Shown: positions 1-11,447 of the stretch, piece by piece
How the letters are laid out: each line of letters opens with the position of its first letter
Numbering within the stretch: position 1 is the stretch's first letter
Assembly (NCBI RefSeq): GCF_000262245.1
Contig: NZ_AJSX01000004.1
Location: 62,001 to 126,000 of the forward strand
Reading direction: 5' to 3'
DNA from: Pasteurella bettyae CCUG 2042
Lineage (GTDB): Bacteria > Pseudomonadota > Gammaproteobacteria > Enterobacterales > Pasteurellaceae
Length of the DNA: 64,000 nucleotides
Position numbers and translations under genes: made by a program
The notes under the pieces: model-generated
What the model was told of the DNA's origin: nothing
Database searches by the model: none
The model's input: the letters and a program-made list of their open reading frames with translations, nothing else

Positions 1-531
1 TTCAGCAGAAATTTTTTCTGCATCTTGTCCAAATCCCATTTGTAACATGCGATCAGCTTCATCAAGAATCAAAATTTCGACCGCACGGCAATCAAAGTTT
101 TCTTCTTTAATATATTGCAATAAGCGGCCTGGTGTCGCCACCACAATATCTTGGTTTTTATTAAATATTTCTCCATGATTTTGATATGCGACACCACCAG
201 TAATTGTCGCAATACTTAAATTTGTAAACTGTGCTAGCTCTTCTGCTTGTTGTGCAACTTGCATCGCTAATTCTCGAGTTGGTGTTAGGATTAAAATACG
301 AGGGGCACCTGGTTTACGACGAGGATAATCTAATAAATGTTGGATAGCAGGTAGTAAAAATGCTGCTGTTTTACCTGTTCCTGTCGGAGCTGACCCCAAT
401 ATATCACGAGCGTCCATGGCAGCAGGAATCGCTTCTAACTGAATGGCAGTTGGGCGAGTATAACCTTTTTTAGCTAAGGCTTTTAATAATTCAGGAGCAA
501 GTTCAAAGTCTTCAAATTGTGAGTGTAGCAT
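1..531 (-). CDS. srmB: ATP-dependent RNA helicase SrmB, N-terminal part (cut by window edge)
   Basis: This is a DEAD-box RNA helicase that helps early assembly of the large ribosomal subunit in E. coli. Only the first 177 codons are in the window; the gene runs off the left edge in frame. Visible are the Q-motif region, Walker A (SAPTGTGKT, about residues 46-54), the PTREL motif, the GG motif (TGGVAYQNHG), TPGR and the DEAD box (LDEADRM, near residue 160). The N-terminus starting MLHSQFEDFELAPELL matches SrmB better than RhlB, DeaD or RhlE, and RhlB is found separately at 44.3-45.6 kb. The start is the ATG at 531. A terminator hairpin and a paired uptake signal separate it from the transporter gene upstream. 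Confidence 0.88.
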   Translation of the reverse strand, partial: MLHSQFEDFELAPELLKALAKKGYTRPTAIQLEAIPAAMDARDILGSAPTGTGKTAAFLLPAIQHLLDYPRRKPGAPRILILTPTRELAMQVAQQAEELAQFTNLSIATITGGVAYQNHGEIFNKNQDIVVATPGRLLQYIKEENFDCRAVEILILDEADRMLQMGFGQDAEKISAE

Positions 532-573
532 GAATTTTCTCAAATAATCTAAAATTAAAATTTTGGGGATTAT

Positions 574-599
574 ACCGCACTTTGTTATAAAAGTGCGGT
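574..599. terminator. Paired uptake signals forming a hairpin
   Basis: Two uptake signal cores in inverted orientation, ACCGCACTTT and AAAGTGCGGT, with a 6-base loop. It lies between the YidE-type gene and srmB, both on the minus strand. It probably ends leftward transcription together with the hairpin at 632-656. Confidence 0.65.
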
Positions 600-631
600 T
601 AGATTAGAGAAAATTGTTTCTATAGAAAAAT

Positions 632-656
632 AAACGCACACATCAAGCGTGCGTTT
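632..656 (-). terminator. Rho-independent terminator of the YidE-type gene
   Basis: Inverted repeat AAACGCAC / GTGCGTTT starting 7 bases beyond the stop codon of the minus-strand transporter. On the minus strand it is followed by a T-rich run (TTTATTTTT). Confidence 0.7.
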
Positions 657-662
657 TTAGGC

Positions 663-2318
663 TTAAGCTACCCACAATAAGATAGCAAGCAATTGAGGAG
701 AAATAATTCTTAAAAACATAACGAGAGGATAAACGGTAGCGTAGGATAATGCGGCTGCCCCATTTTCTTCTTTAATTGAGTTAGCAAAAGCTAATGCTGG
801 AGGATCAGTCATTGACCCTGCAAGCAAACCACAAATACTAAGATAATTCATTTTATTATAGAAATGAGCAATACAAGCGACTGTCATTAAGGGAATAAAA
901 GTAATGAATACACCATAGCCCATCCATTCAAATCCTTCACCATCTATTAGCGTATGTAGAAAATTACCACCAGATTTTAAACCAACGACAGAAAGGAAAA
1001 GAACAATGCCCATTTCACGTAAGGCCAAATTAGCACTAGGTGGCATAAACCAATAAAGCTTACCTATTGAACCAATTCTAGCAAGAATAAGTGCAACGAC
1101 TAATGGACCACCTGCCAAACCTAACTTTAATGCTACAGGAATACCTGGAAGGCTAAAAGGAATTGAACCTAATAAAACGCCTAAACCAATTCCAATAAAA
1201 ACAGGTAACATTTGTACTTGTTGTAATTTACCTTTGGCATTACCTAATACCTCAATGGCACGTTCAATATCATGCTCATCCCCTACGATATTTAACACAT
1301 CGCCGAATTGTAAAGCTGTCGCACCATTAGGCACTAATTCAACACCTGCACGGTTTAGGCGGGAGATAACGACATCATATTTTTGATCGAGGCTAAGTGA
1401 CATTAACCGTTTTCCTAGCACATTATCATTGGTAACAGCGACTCTTTCTGTGCGAATATGCCCTTGAATCGCAGCTTTTTCTAAAGCAATTTCTTCACCA
1501 ATGATAATTTTCATTTGTTGTAGATGTGCATTACTTCCAATAATATGAAGAACATCACCAACTTGTACGATAGAATCTGCTTTAGGAACAAAGATCTCTT
1601 CACCTCGTTTAATACGGCTACAAACAACTTGTTTACTATCAAAACCAGGTACTAAACGTAATTGAAGGTTATCTAAATTAGTGTTAGTAACTTTTACGTT
1701 AATTTTTTCTAATGAGGGTTTAGAACGCCCCGCTTCCAACTCAAAATGTTTGGCTTCAGCATCAATTTTAATTTTAAAGAATAGGCGTACTAACCACATC
1801 GTTAACAAAATACCACAAATACCAAATGGATAAGCAACAGCATATGCCATACCCATTGTTTCAGTAATATTAAGCATACCTAATTCAGAAAGAATTTGTT
1901 GCCCTGCCCCTAATGAAGGCGTATTGGTAACAGCGCCTGAATAAATACCTAAAATAATATCTAATGGCACGTCAAATAATTTATTAAGAACGACTACCGC
2001 CACTGCCCCTAAAATAACAATTAAGACAGCTAAACTATTTAATTTAAGACCAGATTTACGAAGAGAAGCGAAGAAACCGGGACCAACTTGAATACCGATT
2101 GTATAAACGAACAAGATAAGACCAAATTCTTGAACAAAATGAAGCGTATGAGGATCTAATTTAAGTCCATATTGGTCACTAAAATGCGACACAATAATGC
2201 CCCCAAATAATACACCACCAATCCCCAAACCAACTCCTTTGATTTTCCAATGCCCAATCCATAGACCAAGAATGGCAACCAAAGAGAGGATACTTATTGT
2301 TATCGATATATCTGACAT
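663..2318 (-). CDS. yidE: Putative transporter of the AspT/YidE/YbjL family
   Basis: This 551-residue inner-membrane protein is built like E. coli YidE. It has about five hydrophobic segments at the N-terminus (residues 5-180), two cytoplasmic RCK_C/TrkA_C domains (about 200-285 and 290-370), then a second membrane half (about 375-551). Length and domain order match the aspartate:alanine exchanger (AAEx) family, whose best-known member is AspT. The real substrate of YidE-type members is unknown, so I make no substrate claim. The gene is transcribed alone, divergently from the ABC exporter at 2.5 kb, with a terminator at 632-656. The start ATG is at 2318, after a TAGGTAG-like ribosome site. 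Confidence 0.85.
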   Translation of the reverse strand: MSDISITISILSLVAILGLWIGHWKIKGVGLGIGGVLFGGIIVSHFSDQYGLKLDPHTLHFVQEFGLILFVYTIGIQVGPGFFASLRKSGLKLNSLAVLIVILGAVAVVVLNKLFDVPLDIILGIYSGAVTNTPSLGAGQQILSELGMLNITETMGMAYAVAYPFGICGILLTMWLVRLFFKIKIDAEAKHFELEAGRSKPSLEKINVKVTNTNLDNLQLRLVPGFDSKQVVCSRIKRGEEIFVPKADSIVQVGDVLHIIGSNAHLQQMKIIIGEEIALEKAAIQGHIRTERVAVTNDNVLGKRLMSLSLDQKYDVVISRLNRAGVELVPNGATALQFGDVLNIVGDEHDIERAIEVLGNAKGKLQQVQMLPVFIGIGLGVLLGSIPFSLPGIPVALKLGLAGGPLVVALILARIGSIGKLYWFMPPSANLALREMGIVLFLSVVGLKSGGNFLHTLIDGEGFEWMGYGVFITFIPLMTVACIAHFYNKMNYLSICGLLAGSMTDPPALAFANSIKEENGAAALSYATVYPLVMFLRIISPQLLAILLWVA

Positions 2319-2493
2319 AACTACCTACCTTGGGTTAATTTTTAACTGTTGGCTATTATAGCAAAGAAGTTTTCTAAGAATTTGATACGCCTCAAATATT
2401 CGCTAAAAATCTCAGCTAAATAACATTTTTCTTGCTAAATCATAGAATTTGCTCAAAAATAGTGACTTATTTTCACTTATTGTAGGAAAGATA

Positions 2494-4278
2494 ATGAATT
2501 ATTCTGAAGAATTATTGACTTCATTACTTTGGATTATAAAAGCCATTGGGATAACGGCAGTTATATTTTCATTAACCGTCTATATTTTAATCAAGACCAC
2601 CCGTTGGGCTAGACAATTTTGGGCACTCTCAGCAAGCTATTTATCACCGAAACGTAGTTTAAGACCACTTATTTATTTTACAGTTATTGTTTTCTTTAAC
2701 TTGCTCTCCGTTCGCTTAGATATTTTATTTTCAGAATGGTATAAAGCCTTATACAATGCCTTGCAAGAATCAAATGAAAAAGTGTTTTGGATTCAACTAG
2801 CTGTATTCTCTGTATTAGCCACTGTACATATTGCGAATATCCTATTGACCTACTACCTGACTCAACGTTTCATTATTCAATGGCGTACATGGTTAAATGA
2901 TTCAATGGTAAATAAATGGACAAACAATCAAGCTTATTACAAAACACAATATGTTTATAATCAATTAGATAACCCTGATCAACGTATTCAACAAGACGTG
3001 CTTTCATTTGTTACTGATTCTATTGATTTTGCTACAGGAGTCATTTCTTCAGTAGTATCCATTGTGGCTTTTACCTCTATCCTATGGGGATTAGCAGGGC
3101 CAATGAGCATCGCAGGTTTCACCATTCCTCATGCAATGGTATATTTAGTATTCATCTATGTATTAATCAGCAGTGTATTTGCTTTCAAAATTGGTCGACC
3201 ATTAATTCAGTTAAACTTTGCTAATGAACGCCTCAATGCAAATTATCGTTATTCTTTAATTCGCCTAAAAGAATATGCTGAAAGTATTGCATTCTTCCGT
3301 GGTGAACGGATGGAAAAAGTAGTACTAGGCAAACAATTCAGCCAAGTTATTGAAAATGTATGGCAAATGATTTACCGCACCTTAAAACTATCTGGTTTTA
3401 ATGTGATGGTTTCACAAGTATCAGTGATATTTCCTTTCCTTATTCAAGCATCTCGTTACTTTAGTAAACAAATTCAACTTGGGGATTTAATACAAACAGC
3501 ACAATCATTTGGACGAGTTCAATCTGCTTTATCATTCTTCCGCAACTCGTATGATGATTTCACTAGATATCGTGCTGTATTAGACCGTTTAACAGGTTTC
3601 CATGCAGCAATCAGCCAAGCAAATCAAACCTCTAAAACACAGATTGAAGATAGCGAAGGCACTGTTATATTTGAAAATTTAACGATCAATAAACCAACTG
3701 GTGAGGCATTAATTAAAGATCTCAATTTAACCCTAGCACAGGGAGCTACAATATTAATTAAAGGGCCTTCTGGTGCAGGGAAAACCACTTTATTACGTAC
3801 TGTCGCAGGTTTATGGCCATATGCTGAGGGTTCTGTGCATTCTCCACAGCATCAAGCATTATTCTTATCGCAAAAACCTTATTTACCACAAGGTCGATTA
3901 ATTGATGCATTATTCTATCCCGAAGTAGCGCCTAAAGAAGTGGACATTGAAAAAACAACGGAAATTATGCAGAAAGTACAATTAGGTCATTTAGTTGATC
4001 GTTTAGAGCAGCAAAATGATTGGACAAGAGAACTTTCATTAGGTGAACAGCAACGACTTTCCTTTGCACGGGTATTAATATATCAACCCAAAGTAGCGTT
4101 CTTAGATGAAGCCACTGCAAGTATGGATGAGGGGCTGGAAGATGCAATGTATCGTTTGTTAAAAGCAGAACTACCAAACACGACAATTATCAGTGTTGGC
4201 CATCGTTCAACTTTACAAACTCATCATAAACAACATTTAATTATTAACCCTCAGTCGCAAACTTGGGTATTAAATTAA
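2494..4278 (+). CDS. ABC exporter, fused permease/ATPase of the SbmA/BacA-YddA type
   Basis: A half-transporter of 594 residues. The N-terminal part has about six membrane segments and resembles the SbmA/BacA membrane domain. The C-terminal nucleotide-binding domain has Walker A (GPSGAGKTT, near residue 430), the signature LSLGEQQR, Walker B with FLDEATAS and a switch histidine (SVGHRST). It should act as a homodimer. H. influenzae has a similar uncharacterised protein, and E. coli YddA is another relative. Its substrate is not known. I chose ATG 2494 because TAGGAAAG sits just ahead of it; the frame is open upstream to a TTG at 2449. Terminators follow at 4294-4315 and 4327-4365. Confidence 0.85.
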   Translation: MNYSEELLTSLLWIIKAIGITAVIFSLTVYILIKTTRWARQFWALSASYLSPKRSLRPLIYFTVIVFFNLLSVRLDILFSEWYKALYNALQESNEKVFWIQLAVFSVLATVHIANILLTYYLTQRFIIQWRTWLNDSMVNKWTNNQAYYKTQYVYNQLDNPDQRIQQDVLSFVTDSIDFATGVISSVVSIVAFTSILWGLAGPMSIAGFTIPHAMVYLVFIYVLISSVFAFKIGRPLIQLNFANERLNANYRYSLIRLKEYAESIAFFRGERMEKVVLGKQFSQVIENVWQMIYRTLKLSGFNVMVSQVSVIFPFLIQASRYFSKQIQLGDLIQTAQSFGRVQSALSFFRNSYDDFTRYRAVLDRLTGFHAAISQANQTSKTQIEDSEGTVIFENLTINKPTGEALIKDLNLTLAQGATILIKGPSGAGKTTLLRTVAGLWPYAEGSVHSPQHQALFLSQKPYLPQGRLIDALFYPEVAPKEVDIEKTTEIMQKVQLGHLVDRLEQQNDWTRELSLGEQQRLSFARVLIYQPKVAFLDEATASMDEGLEDAMYRLLKAELPNTTIISVGHRSTLQTHHKQHLIINPQSQTWVLN

Positions 4279-4293
4279 TCTTAACATCAAAGT

Positions 4294-4315
4294 AAGGCAG
4301 ATCATAATCTGCCTT
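4294..4315 (+). terminator. GGCAGA-type hairpin after the ABC exporter gene
   Basis: Perfect 9-bp stem AAGGCAGAT / ATCTGCCTT with loop CATA, 16 bases after the stop codon. It is one of three related GGCAGA hairpins in the window (also 14147-14165 and 34402-34422). Confidence 0.6.
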
Positions 4316-4326
4316 TCTCTTAGAAA

Positions 4327-4365
4327 AAAGTGCGGTAGATATTTATAAATTTTCTACCGCACTTT
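4327..4365. terminator. Paired uptake signals, bidirectional terminator
   Basis: Perfect 13-bp stem AAAGTGCGGTAGA / TCTACCGCACTTT, between two convergent genes (ABC exporter and ruvX). Each arm holds an uptake signal core. Confidence 0.8.
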
Positions 4366-4381
4366 ATCTCATAACATCTTG

Positions 4382-4801
4382 TTATTCGATGTGTTCCTCA
4401 AACCAACTTTCTAAAATTAAAGCGGCTGAAATACCATCTACTTTACTTTTGTTTAAGGCTTTATAACCACCTCGACCAAAAATTTCTGAACGGGCTTCCG
4501 TTGTCGTTAATCGTTCATCCTGTAACTCTACTGGAATGCCAAAACGACCATTCAAGCGGTTTGCAAATTTTTTTGCTCTAAGGGTAAGTGGTTGTTCTGT
4601 ACCATCCATATTAAGTGGCAATCCAACCACAATAACCTGCGGCTTCCATTCTTCTAAACACTTTTCAATTTCATTCCAATCAGGTATGCCATCTCGTGCT
4701 TTAAATGCTGGTAAAGCCTGTGCGGTGCCAGTAATACTCTGCCCTACGGCACAACCAATGCTTTTAGTACCGAAATCAAAACTTAATGCAGTAAAACTCA
4801 T
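4382..4801 (-). CDS. ruvX: Putative pre-16S rRNA nuclease / Holliday junction resolvase family protein YqgF
   Basis: A 139-residue RNase H-fold protein. YqgF is needed in E. coli for maturation of the 16S rRNA 5' end; a Holliday junction resolvase role was proposed from homology. The family's first catalytic aspartate is in [13 protein letters not shown] at the N-terminus, and [14 protein letters not shown] and DERLTTTEA are also family motifs; the C-terminal D is in [13 protein letters not shown] place the start at ATG 4801, which overlaps the algH stop codon by one base (TAATG); this indicates translational coupling. The frame is open to a TTG at 4807. It is the last gene of rsmE-algH-ruvX. 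Confidence 0.92.
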   Translation of the reverse strand: MSFTALSFDFGTKSIGCAVGQSITGTAQALPAFKARDGIPDWNEIEKCLEEWKPQVIVVGLPLNMDGTEQPLTLRAKKFANRLNGRFGIPVELQDERLTTTEARSEIFGRGGYKALNKSKVDGISAALILESWFEEHIE

Positions 4802-5358
4802 TAGCAATATCCTGCTTGTGCAACTAAACTACTCGGTTTGAATCCCAACAATTGCTGTGCTTCTGCCCAACGGTTTTCAAAAGGCACATCAAATAAAACA
4901 CGTTCATTAGCAGGCACCACTAACCAGGCATTTTCTGAAATTTCTTCCTCTAACTGACCAGGTTTCCAACTTGCACAACCCAATGCGACTAAATATTTAG
5001 TTGGCGCTTTCAGCGTACCAAAAGTGGTAATCACATCTTCAGAGGTGGTTAGCTGTAAATTATCCGTCACTTTATAACTATGTTCAAAATCCTGTTCTGT
5101 GGTGGTATGCAGAATGAAACCACGTTCAATATTTACTGGTCCACCAGCTAATACAAACATATCAGGGTATTGACGACCATCTGCCATCATGAAATTCAAT
5201 TTTGCTACTAGCTCTGCAACACTTAAATCAGTGGGCTGATTCACAACAAGCCCCATTGTACCCTGATCATTATGTTCACAAATATAAATTACCGAATAAG
5301 CAAAATAACTATCTTGTAAATTCGGCATGGCAATTAAAAACTTATCTTGTAATTCCAT
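4801..5358 (-). CDS. algH: UPF0301 protein AlgH/YqgE
   Basis: A 185-residue soluble protein of the DUF179/AlgH family. Family motifs are [20 protein letters not shown] at the N-terminus, GLVVNQPT, and [15 protein letters not shown] in the C-terminal half. The precise function is unknown; AlgH was named from alginate regulation in Pseudomonas, which is unlikely to apply here. It is encoded between rsmE (15 bases upstream) and ruvX (one-base overlap), the same pairing as yqgE-yqgF in many gammaproteobacteria. Confidence 0.92.
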   Translation of the reverse strand: MELQDKFLIAMPNLQDSYFAYSVIYICEHNDQGTMGLVVNQPTDLSVAELVAKLNFMMADGRQYPDMFVLAGGPVNIERGFILHTTTEQDFEHSYKVTDNLQLTTSEDVITTFGTLKAPTKYLVALGCASWKPGQLEEEISENAWLVVPANERVLFDVPFENRWAEAQQLLGFKPSSLVAQAGYC

Positions 5359-5373
5359 CTTAGTCTTCTTAAT

Positions 5374-6105
5374 TTATAAATCACCAAAACTCACTTGTAG
5401 TGCCGTAATTGCCACTAAAGATGCTGTTTCAGTGCGTAATACACGTTTGCCCAATAATACTTCAGTAAAACCTTGTTTTTCTGTTTGCTCAATTTCTTGT
5501 GGAGACAATCCACCTTCAGAACCAATCAGTAGACGAACGCCTTCTGTGGGAATTTCAGGTAAATTTTTAATTGAATATTTTGCGCGAGGATGAAGATTGA
5601 GTTTTAACATACCATCTTGTTCAGCACACCAATCTTGTAATTTCATCATGGGACGAATTTCAGGTATAACATTGCGACCACATTGCTCGCAAGCAGCGAT
5701 AGCAATCTTCTGCCATTGCTGTATTTTTTTATCCATACGTTCCGCATCTAATTTCACCCCACAACGTTCGGACCATAATGGAGTAATGACATTCACACCT
5801 AATTCCACAGATTTTTGAATAGTAAATTCCATACGTTCGCCACGTGAAATCACCTGCCCTAAATGAATTTTTAAATGGCTTTCATGAGAGTCAAATTGAC
5901 AATCTTGAATTTCAACTTCTACTGATTTTTTATTCACTTGTTTAATCACAGCAGGATAAATATGGTTGCTACCATCAAATAATTCAAGTTGTTCGCCCTC
6001 TTGCATGCGTAACACACGACCAACATGATTAGCCGCATCTTCAGTTAATAAACAAGTTTTCGTCTGGTATAAAGATTCAGGATGATAGATTCGAGGAATT
6101 CGCAT
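5374..6105 (-). CDS. rsmE: 16S rRNA (uracil1498-N3)-methyltransferase
   Basis: A 243-residue SPOUT methyltransferase that methylates U1498 of 16S rRNA. A PUA-like N-terminal domain (about 1-70) precedes the SPOUT domain. The SAM-binding trefoil knot is visible as [15 protein letters not shown] and [16 protein letters not shown] near the C-terminus; the arginine of LRTETA is conserved. It is the first gene of the rsmE-algH-ruvX run and should start from a promoter between 6106 and 6200. Confidence 0.93.
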   Translation of the reverse strand: MRIPRIYHPESLYQTKTCLLTEDAANHVGRVLRMQEGEQLELFDGSNHIYPAVIKQVNKKSVEVEIQDCQFDSHESHLKIHLGQVISRGERMEFTIQKSVELGVNVITPLWSERCGVKLDAERMDKKIQQWQKIAIAACEQCGRNVIPEIRPMMKLQDWCAEQDGMLKLNLHPRAKYSIKNLPEIPTEGVRLLIGSEGGLSPQEIEQTEKQGFTEVLLGKRVLRTETASLVAITALQVSFGDL

Positions 6106-6153
6106 AGTTTCTCTAAGTAAAAATATCGGAAGTTTATGATAACAGAAAAATAA

Positions 6154-6162
6154 AAGTGCGGT
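6154..6162 (+). repeat. DNA uptake signal, single
   Basis: Exact AAGTGCGGT core just upstream of rsmE, with an A-rich flank. Confidence 0.85.
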
Positions 6163-6205
6163 GGAACAAAATATTGATTTTTAATAGATTATCTAAAAGA
6201 CAAAA

Positions 6206-6242
6206 AAGTGCGGTTAAAATCTCAAAAATTTCAACCGCACTT
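6206..6242. terminator. Paired uptake signals, terminator of nanM
   Basis: Inverted uptake signals AAGTGCGGTT / AACCGCACTT, 29 bases beyond the nanM stop codon. They should end the leftward siaP-siaT-nanM transcript. Confidence 0.75.
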
Positions 6243-6270
6243 AACTCTTAAATAAGTCACTTAGGTTATA

Positions 6271-7413
6271 TTATTCAACTTTTAGGTTTTTACCATCAAA
6301 ACTTACAGTTTTAACTTCAGTTAATGCTTTACCGCCATCGGTTTCACCACCGATAAAGATAATTTTGTTATCATAAGGAACCGTCACACCTGCTGCGATA
6401 TTGGTTGGATATTTACCGATAATTTTCCAAGTTCCTTTTTTCGCATCTAAAGTATACACTTCGTTATGATAAGTTTTTTTCAATCCACCAGTACGGTGTG
6501 CATCATTAATACCTTTCGCATAGTTTGCACGAGCACCAGGGAAGTTTGCACCACCAGTGACAATGTAATAACCATTGGTATAACCGCCCATAGCTGCTGC
6601 GATACCATCTTGTTCAGCATAACCAGCTGGTGCAGGTAATTTACCTAATTGTTTCCATTTAACACCGTCTTTACCGATAGTTCCTAATTCCGTTGTAGGA
6701 GTACGTAAACCAGCTTTGATTTCACCATTGACAACTAATAGTTTATCTCCTTGAACTGCAACTGCCGCTCCAGCACGACCACCATATGGGAAGTAGCCTT
6801 CGTTACGCCATATGTTATTTGCAGGTTCATAACTTACAATTTCAGATGAGAAAAAGAAGTCTTGTGCACGTAAATTGAAATATGGGTCAAATACAGTTTT
6901 TTCTTTATCTTTATCGCCACCTGCTAATTTAACATCTTGGAATAAACCATTCCAAATTTCTTGGTTTACACCACCAACAAAGTAAACTTTACCATTTGCC
7001 ACAGCACCTGAAGCCCCTACGGCTGCACGAGGTGAACGAGTTTGGATTTTAGTCCATGAATTGTCCGCAGGGTTATAAACGTGAACATCATTAATTAGTT
7101 GATTGGCTGCAACGTCAGTATTTTGCAAACCACCAAATACATAAAGTTTACCATCAACACCTGCTGCAACAGGTTGGTTACGGGTACCACCAGGGAAAGC
7201 AGCGATTTCTTTCCATTGTGCATCTTTTTCTTTTAAGTTAAGTGAATAGAATTTATCACCACCAGAACCTAAGCCCACATAAACGGTATCACCAATTAAT
7301 GCACCTGCACCGCCTTTGATACCTACTGGTAAATCAGGGTATTGTGCAGCAAAGGCTGAAGTTACTGTCATTGCTGCTATTGCTGTAAATAGAGCTGTTT
7401 TTGTGAATTTCAT
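6271..7413 (-). CDS. nanM: N-acetylneuraminate epimerase (sialic acid mutarotase)
   Basis: A periplasmic kelch-repeat protein of about 380 residues that converts alpha-N-acetylneuraminate, released by sialidases, to the beta anomer. Residues 1-22 are a signal peptide ending ...TSAFA-AQYP. Repeated kelch blocks are visible, for example [37 protein letters not shown] and [12 protein letters not shown] use ATG 7413 because GAGGT lies just ahead and the signal peptide begins there; the frame is open to 7455. It is the third gene after siaP and siaT, so uptake and mutarotation are co-transcribed. Confidence 0.92.
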   Translation of the reverse strand: MKFTKTALFTAIAAMTVTSAFAAQYPDLPVGIKGGAGALIGDTVYVGLGSGGDKFYSLNLKEKDAQWKEIAAFPGGTRNQPVAAGVDGKLYVFGGLQNTDVAANQLINDVHVYNPADNSWTKIQTRSPRAAVGASGAVANGKVYFVGGVNQEIWNGLFQDVKLAGGDKDKEKTVFDPYFNLRAQDFFFSSEIVSYEPANNIWRNEGYFPYGGRAGAAVAVQGDKLLVVNGEIKAGLRTPTTELGTIGKDGVKWKQLGKLPAPAGYAEQDGIAAAMGGYTNGYYIVTGGANFPGARANYAKGINDAHRTGGLKKTYHNEVYTLDAKKGTWKIIGKYPTNIAAGVTVPYDNKIIFIGGETDGGKALTEVKTVSFDGKNLKVE

Positions 7414-7480
7414 AATAATGACCTCTTTATTAGGTTTTAATCTTCTATTCATCAAACGACACTGAATAGTCTTTATTTTT

Positions 7481-7503
7481 TAGTCAAACTCATTGGTTGA
7501 CTA
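7481..7503 (-). other. Intercistronic hairpin between siaT and nanM
   Basis: Inverted repeat TAGTCAA / TTGACTA with a 9-base loop in the siaT-nanM gap. A second small repeat (TTATGC/GCATAA, about 7524-7541) overlaps the siaT stop codon. On the minus strand there is no T-run after the stem, so an mRNA-processing or stability element is more likely than a terminator. Confidence 0.4.
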
Positions 7504-7530
7504 TGTTATTTTTCAATTATTCCTTATGCA

Positions 7531-9378
7531 TTAGGGCATAATCAAATTAGGAATAAAGGTAATAATTTGCGGGAAGAGTGTAATTAACACTAACGTAATA
7601 AAAATTGGTATTAAGAAAGGCAATACCCCTTTAGTAACTGTACTGACACTCATATTCCCTACTCGAGCAACGACGAATAATGCCATTCCCATTGGTGGAG
7701 TTAAGATACCAATCATCATATTCAATAATGTCATTACACCGAAGAAAATTAAGTCAATATCAAATTGTACGGCAATTGGAATTAACATTGGTAAAACTAA
7801 AAATTGAAGTGCTAATGCATCAATGAACATGCCTAGGAATAACAATAGCAAGTTGATCATCACAAGCACCATAAGTTGTGAGTCTGCAACTGACATGAAC
7901 ATTTCTCCGATACGCATCGCGACTTGTTCACGAGCAATCATGTCACCGAAGAAAGTTACTGTCATTACCATTAAGACAGTTACACCTGTAATTGCTAAAG
8001 CTTCAACACAACTTTTGAATAAACCTTTAAGATCTAATTCTTTATATACAAACATACCGATAATGGTTGAATATAACGCAGAAATAACAGCCGCTTCAGT
8101 TGGTGTAAATAAACCAGAGAAAATCCCACCGATAATTAACACAGGAGTTAACACTGCCCAAATCGCTTTTTTAAAGGCTTGACAACGTTCTTCTAAGGTC
8201 GCTTTAGGTGTTCTTGCATAACCACGACGTTTAGATACATAGTGGTTCATTATCATTAAAGCAATTGTCACTAGGACTCCAGGAACAAAACCTGCAACAA
8301 ATAGTTTGGCGATAGATTGGTTAGAAATAACACCATAAATAATCATTGAAATGCTTGGAGGAACTAACGGACCAATGATACAAGAAGCTGCGGTAATCCC
8401 TCCGCAAATATCATCATCATAACCATTATCTCGCATTGCTTTAATTTCTAATTGACCTAGACCACCCGCATCTGCTAATGCGGAACCTGACATACCAGAG
8501 AAAATTAAACTTGCCCCAATATTTACGTGTCCCATTCCACCAGTGTAATGACCTAATAAGGCTTTAGCAAAGTTAAAGATTCGTTCAGTAATTCCACCTG
8601 AATTCATTAGAATGCCGGTTAAAATAAAGAAAGGTACAGATAACAATGGGAAACTATTTAAACTTTCGACTAGCTTAATAGAAGCTGAATTTGATACGTT
8701 CCAACGTGTCATAGCAAAATAAAGCAAAGTCGCAATAAGCAATGACCAGCCTACAGGTGTACCAAGGAACATTATAACTAACCAAACCACTAACACGACA
8801 TATACTGAGTCTGCACCTAATTTGACATAGTTAGTAATACGGAATATTTTATAAAAATCTGGGTTAATTAAATAAATAGCAATTAAAACAGCTGCCAACA
8901 CAAGATAAAAGACAGGGCCTAAATATGTAAGATTTTCTCTTTTATTATCACTTTGTGCTTGAATAAAACGAATAAACATTAAGATACTGATAAAGGGTAA
9001 TGAAGCATATAACCACTTTTCAGAAATTCCTAAAGAAACGATTTCAAAACTATTCTCCACAAAATTCTTATAACCAAAATGTGCTAACATCAAGATCGAA
9101 ATGAATATTAAAATTTGCACAAAACTATTGGTTACTTTCTTAAGTTTTGTTGGAAATAAGTTAGTAATAAAATCAATAAAGACATGTTGTTGAGAACGAA
9201 TCGCCATACTAATTCCTAGCATACTGATGTAAACAAACAGTAAACGAGCTAGTTCTTCTGACCAAGACAAAGGCGCATCAAAAATTTGGCGAGCAGCGAT
9301 TTGAGCAATTAATATTGCAAATATCACTAAAAAAATCACTCCACCAATCCATTCTTCTAATTTATTGAAAATCTTCAT
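7531..9378 (-). CDS. siaT: Sialic acid TRAP transporter, fused small and large membrane subunits
   Basis: A 615-residue inner-membrane protein joining the two TRAP membrane subunits. Residues about 1-165 are the DctQ-like four-helix part (motif [15 protein letters not shown]). The rest, from about residue 185, is the DctM-like large subunit with about 12 helices and family motifs such as [21 protein letters not shown] and [14 protein letters not shown]. With SiaP it forms a sodium-driven N-acetylneuraminate importer. The fused SiaQM form is known from H. influenzae. A perfect hairpin (9405-9437) separates it from siaP upstream. Confidence 0.95.
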   Translation of the reverse strand: MKIFNKLEEWIGGVIFLVIFAILIAQIAARQIFDAPLSWSEELARLLFVYISMLGISMAIRSQQHVFIDFITNLFPTKLKKVTNSFVQILIFISILMLAHFGYKNFVENSFEIVSLGISEKWLYASLPFISILMFIRFIQAQSDNKRENLTYLGPVFYLVLAAVLIAIYLINPDFYKIFRITNYVKLGADSVYVVLVVWLVIMFLGTPVGWSLLIATLLYFAMTRWNVSNSASIKLVESLNSFPLLSVPFFILTGILMNSGGITERIFNFAKALLGHYTGGMGHVNIGASLIFSGMSGSALADAGGLGQLEIKAMRDNGYDDDICGGITAASCIIGPLVPPSISMIIYGVISNQSIAKLFVAGFVPGVLVTIALMIMNHYVSKRRGYARTPKATLEERCQAFKKAIWAVLTPVLIIGGIFSGLFTPTEAAVISALYSTIIGMFVYKELDLKGLFKSCVEALAITGVTVLMVMTVTFFGDMIAREQVAMRIGEMFMSVADSQLMVLVMINLLLLFLGMFIDALALQFLVLPMLIPIAVQFDIDLIFFGVMTLLNMMIGILTPPMGMALFVVARVGNMSVSTVTKGVLPFLIPIFITLVLITLFPQIITFIPNLIMP

Positions 9379-9404
9379 ATAAAACCTCTCAAAAATAGAA
9401 ATTA

Positions 9405-9437
9405 GGCCTATTAATTAAATTTATCTATTAATAGGCC
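9405..9437 (-). other. Intercistronic hairpin between siaP and siaT
   Basis: Perfect 11-bp stem GGCCTATTAAT / ATTAATAGGCC with an 11-base loop, in the 71-bp gap between the siaP stop and siaT start. There is no U-run, so read-through is expected. By analogy with other binding-protein operons it may protect the siaP mRNA 3' end. Confidence 0.6.
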
Positions 9438-9449
9438 AAGTACTATTTA

Positions 9450-10508
<1,059 letters not shown>

Positions 10509-10515
10509 TCATAAC

Positions 10516-10531
10516 CGTGACAAACATCACA
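10516..10531. promoter_or_regulatory. CRP-like site, siaP side
   Basis: CGTGA-CAAACA-TCACA fits TGTGA-N6-TCACA at 9 of 10 positions. Confidence 0.6.
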
Positions 10532-10636
10532 TTTTAGTAAAATAATAGTAATGTTCTTAAAAAATAAAAATAATCAATAAATTCAACATATAAAAGACAA
10601 ATCACTCAATTAAAAAATAGAAGTTTTTCTTCAAAA

Positions 10637-10652
10637 AATGATAAATATCACA
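10637..10652. promoter_or_regulatory. Weaker CRP-like site, nanE side
   Basis: AATGA-TAAATA-TCACA: one perfect half-site and one 3/5 half-site, about 96 bases ahead of nanE. Confidence 0.4.
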
Positions 10653-10687
10653 ATTTTTAATAAAAAATGTTGCCCTAAAATATTGAA

Positions 10688-10720
10688 AAGCGTATCTTAG
10701 ACAATCAAGAAAAAACGCTT
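10688..10720. promoter_or_regulatory. Candidate SiaR operator ahead of nanE
   Basis: Inverted hexamers AAGCGT and ACGCTT, 21 bases apart, ending 27 bases before the nanE start. SiaR is an RpiR-type dimer and this family commonly binds inverted repeats. The sequence match is not proof of binding. Confidence 0.35.
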
Positions 10721-10747
10721 CTTTTTTGTCATAATAATGGAGTTTAT

Positions 10748-11437
10748 ATGTCAAAACTTACTCATCAAGCAATTTTATCGCAAATAAAAAATGGACTTAT
10801 CGCATCTTGCCAGCCTGTTGATGATGGTCCAATGGACAACCCTAAAATCGTGGCAGCGATGGCACAAGCTTCTGTAATTGGTGGCGCATCAGGATTACGC
10901 ATTGAAGGTATTGATAATTTAAAAGCAACCCGACCAAATGTTACAGTGCCTATTATTGGAATTGTAAAACGTGATTTACCTGACACTCCAGTTCGCATCA
11001 CTCCATTTTTAAAAGATATTGAAGAGCTTGCAGCTGCTGGTGCAGATATTATTGCGGTAGATGGCACTGATCGACCTCATCCAGTTGACTTACAAACTGC
11101 GGTTAACAAAATTCACGAATTAGGTTGTTTAGCCATGGCTGATTGCTCTAACTTATCTGAAGGGCTACATTGTAAAGCATTAGGCTTTGATATTATTGGT
11201 AGCACAATGTCTGGTTATACGTCTGGTCCAGTACCTGTAGAACCAGATTACCAATTAGTTAAAGATTTCAAAGCTGCTGGTTGTTATGTGATGGCAGAAG
11301 GTCGATACAACACACCTGAATTAGCCAAAAAAGCAATCGAAATAGGTGCCGATTCAGTCACTGTAGGCTCAGCATTAACTCGATTAGAACATATTGTAAA
11401 TTGGTTTGTGGATGCAGTGAAATCAGCAAGTAAATAA
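10748..11437 (+). CDS. nanE: N-acetylmannosamine-6-phosphate 2-epimerase
   Basis: A 229-residue TIM-barrel enzyme that converts ManNAc-6-phosphate to GlcNAc-6-phosphate. Family motifs are [15 protein letters not shown] near the N-terminus, [39 protein letters not shown] and [10 protein letters not shown], with the phosphate-binding VGSALTR at the C-terminus. First gene of nanE-nanK-siaR-nanA-nagB-nagA; TGGAG lies ahead of the ATG. It feeds GlcNAc-6-phosphate to NagA four genes downstream. Confidence 0.96.
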   Translation: MSKLTHQAILSQIKNGLIASCQPVDDGPMDNPKIVAAMAQASVIGGASGLRIEGIDNLKATRPNVTVPIIGIVKRDLPDTPVRITPFLKDIEELAAAGADIIAVDGTDRPHPVDLQTAVNKIHELGCLAMADCSNLSEGLHCKALGFDIIGSTMSGYTSGPVPVEPDYQLVKDFKAAGCYVMAEGRYNTPELAKKAIEIGADSVTVGSALTRLEHIVNWFVDAVKSASK

Positions 11438-11447
11438 AGGGGATATT

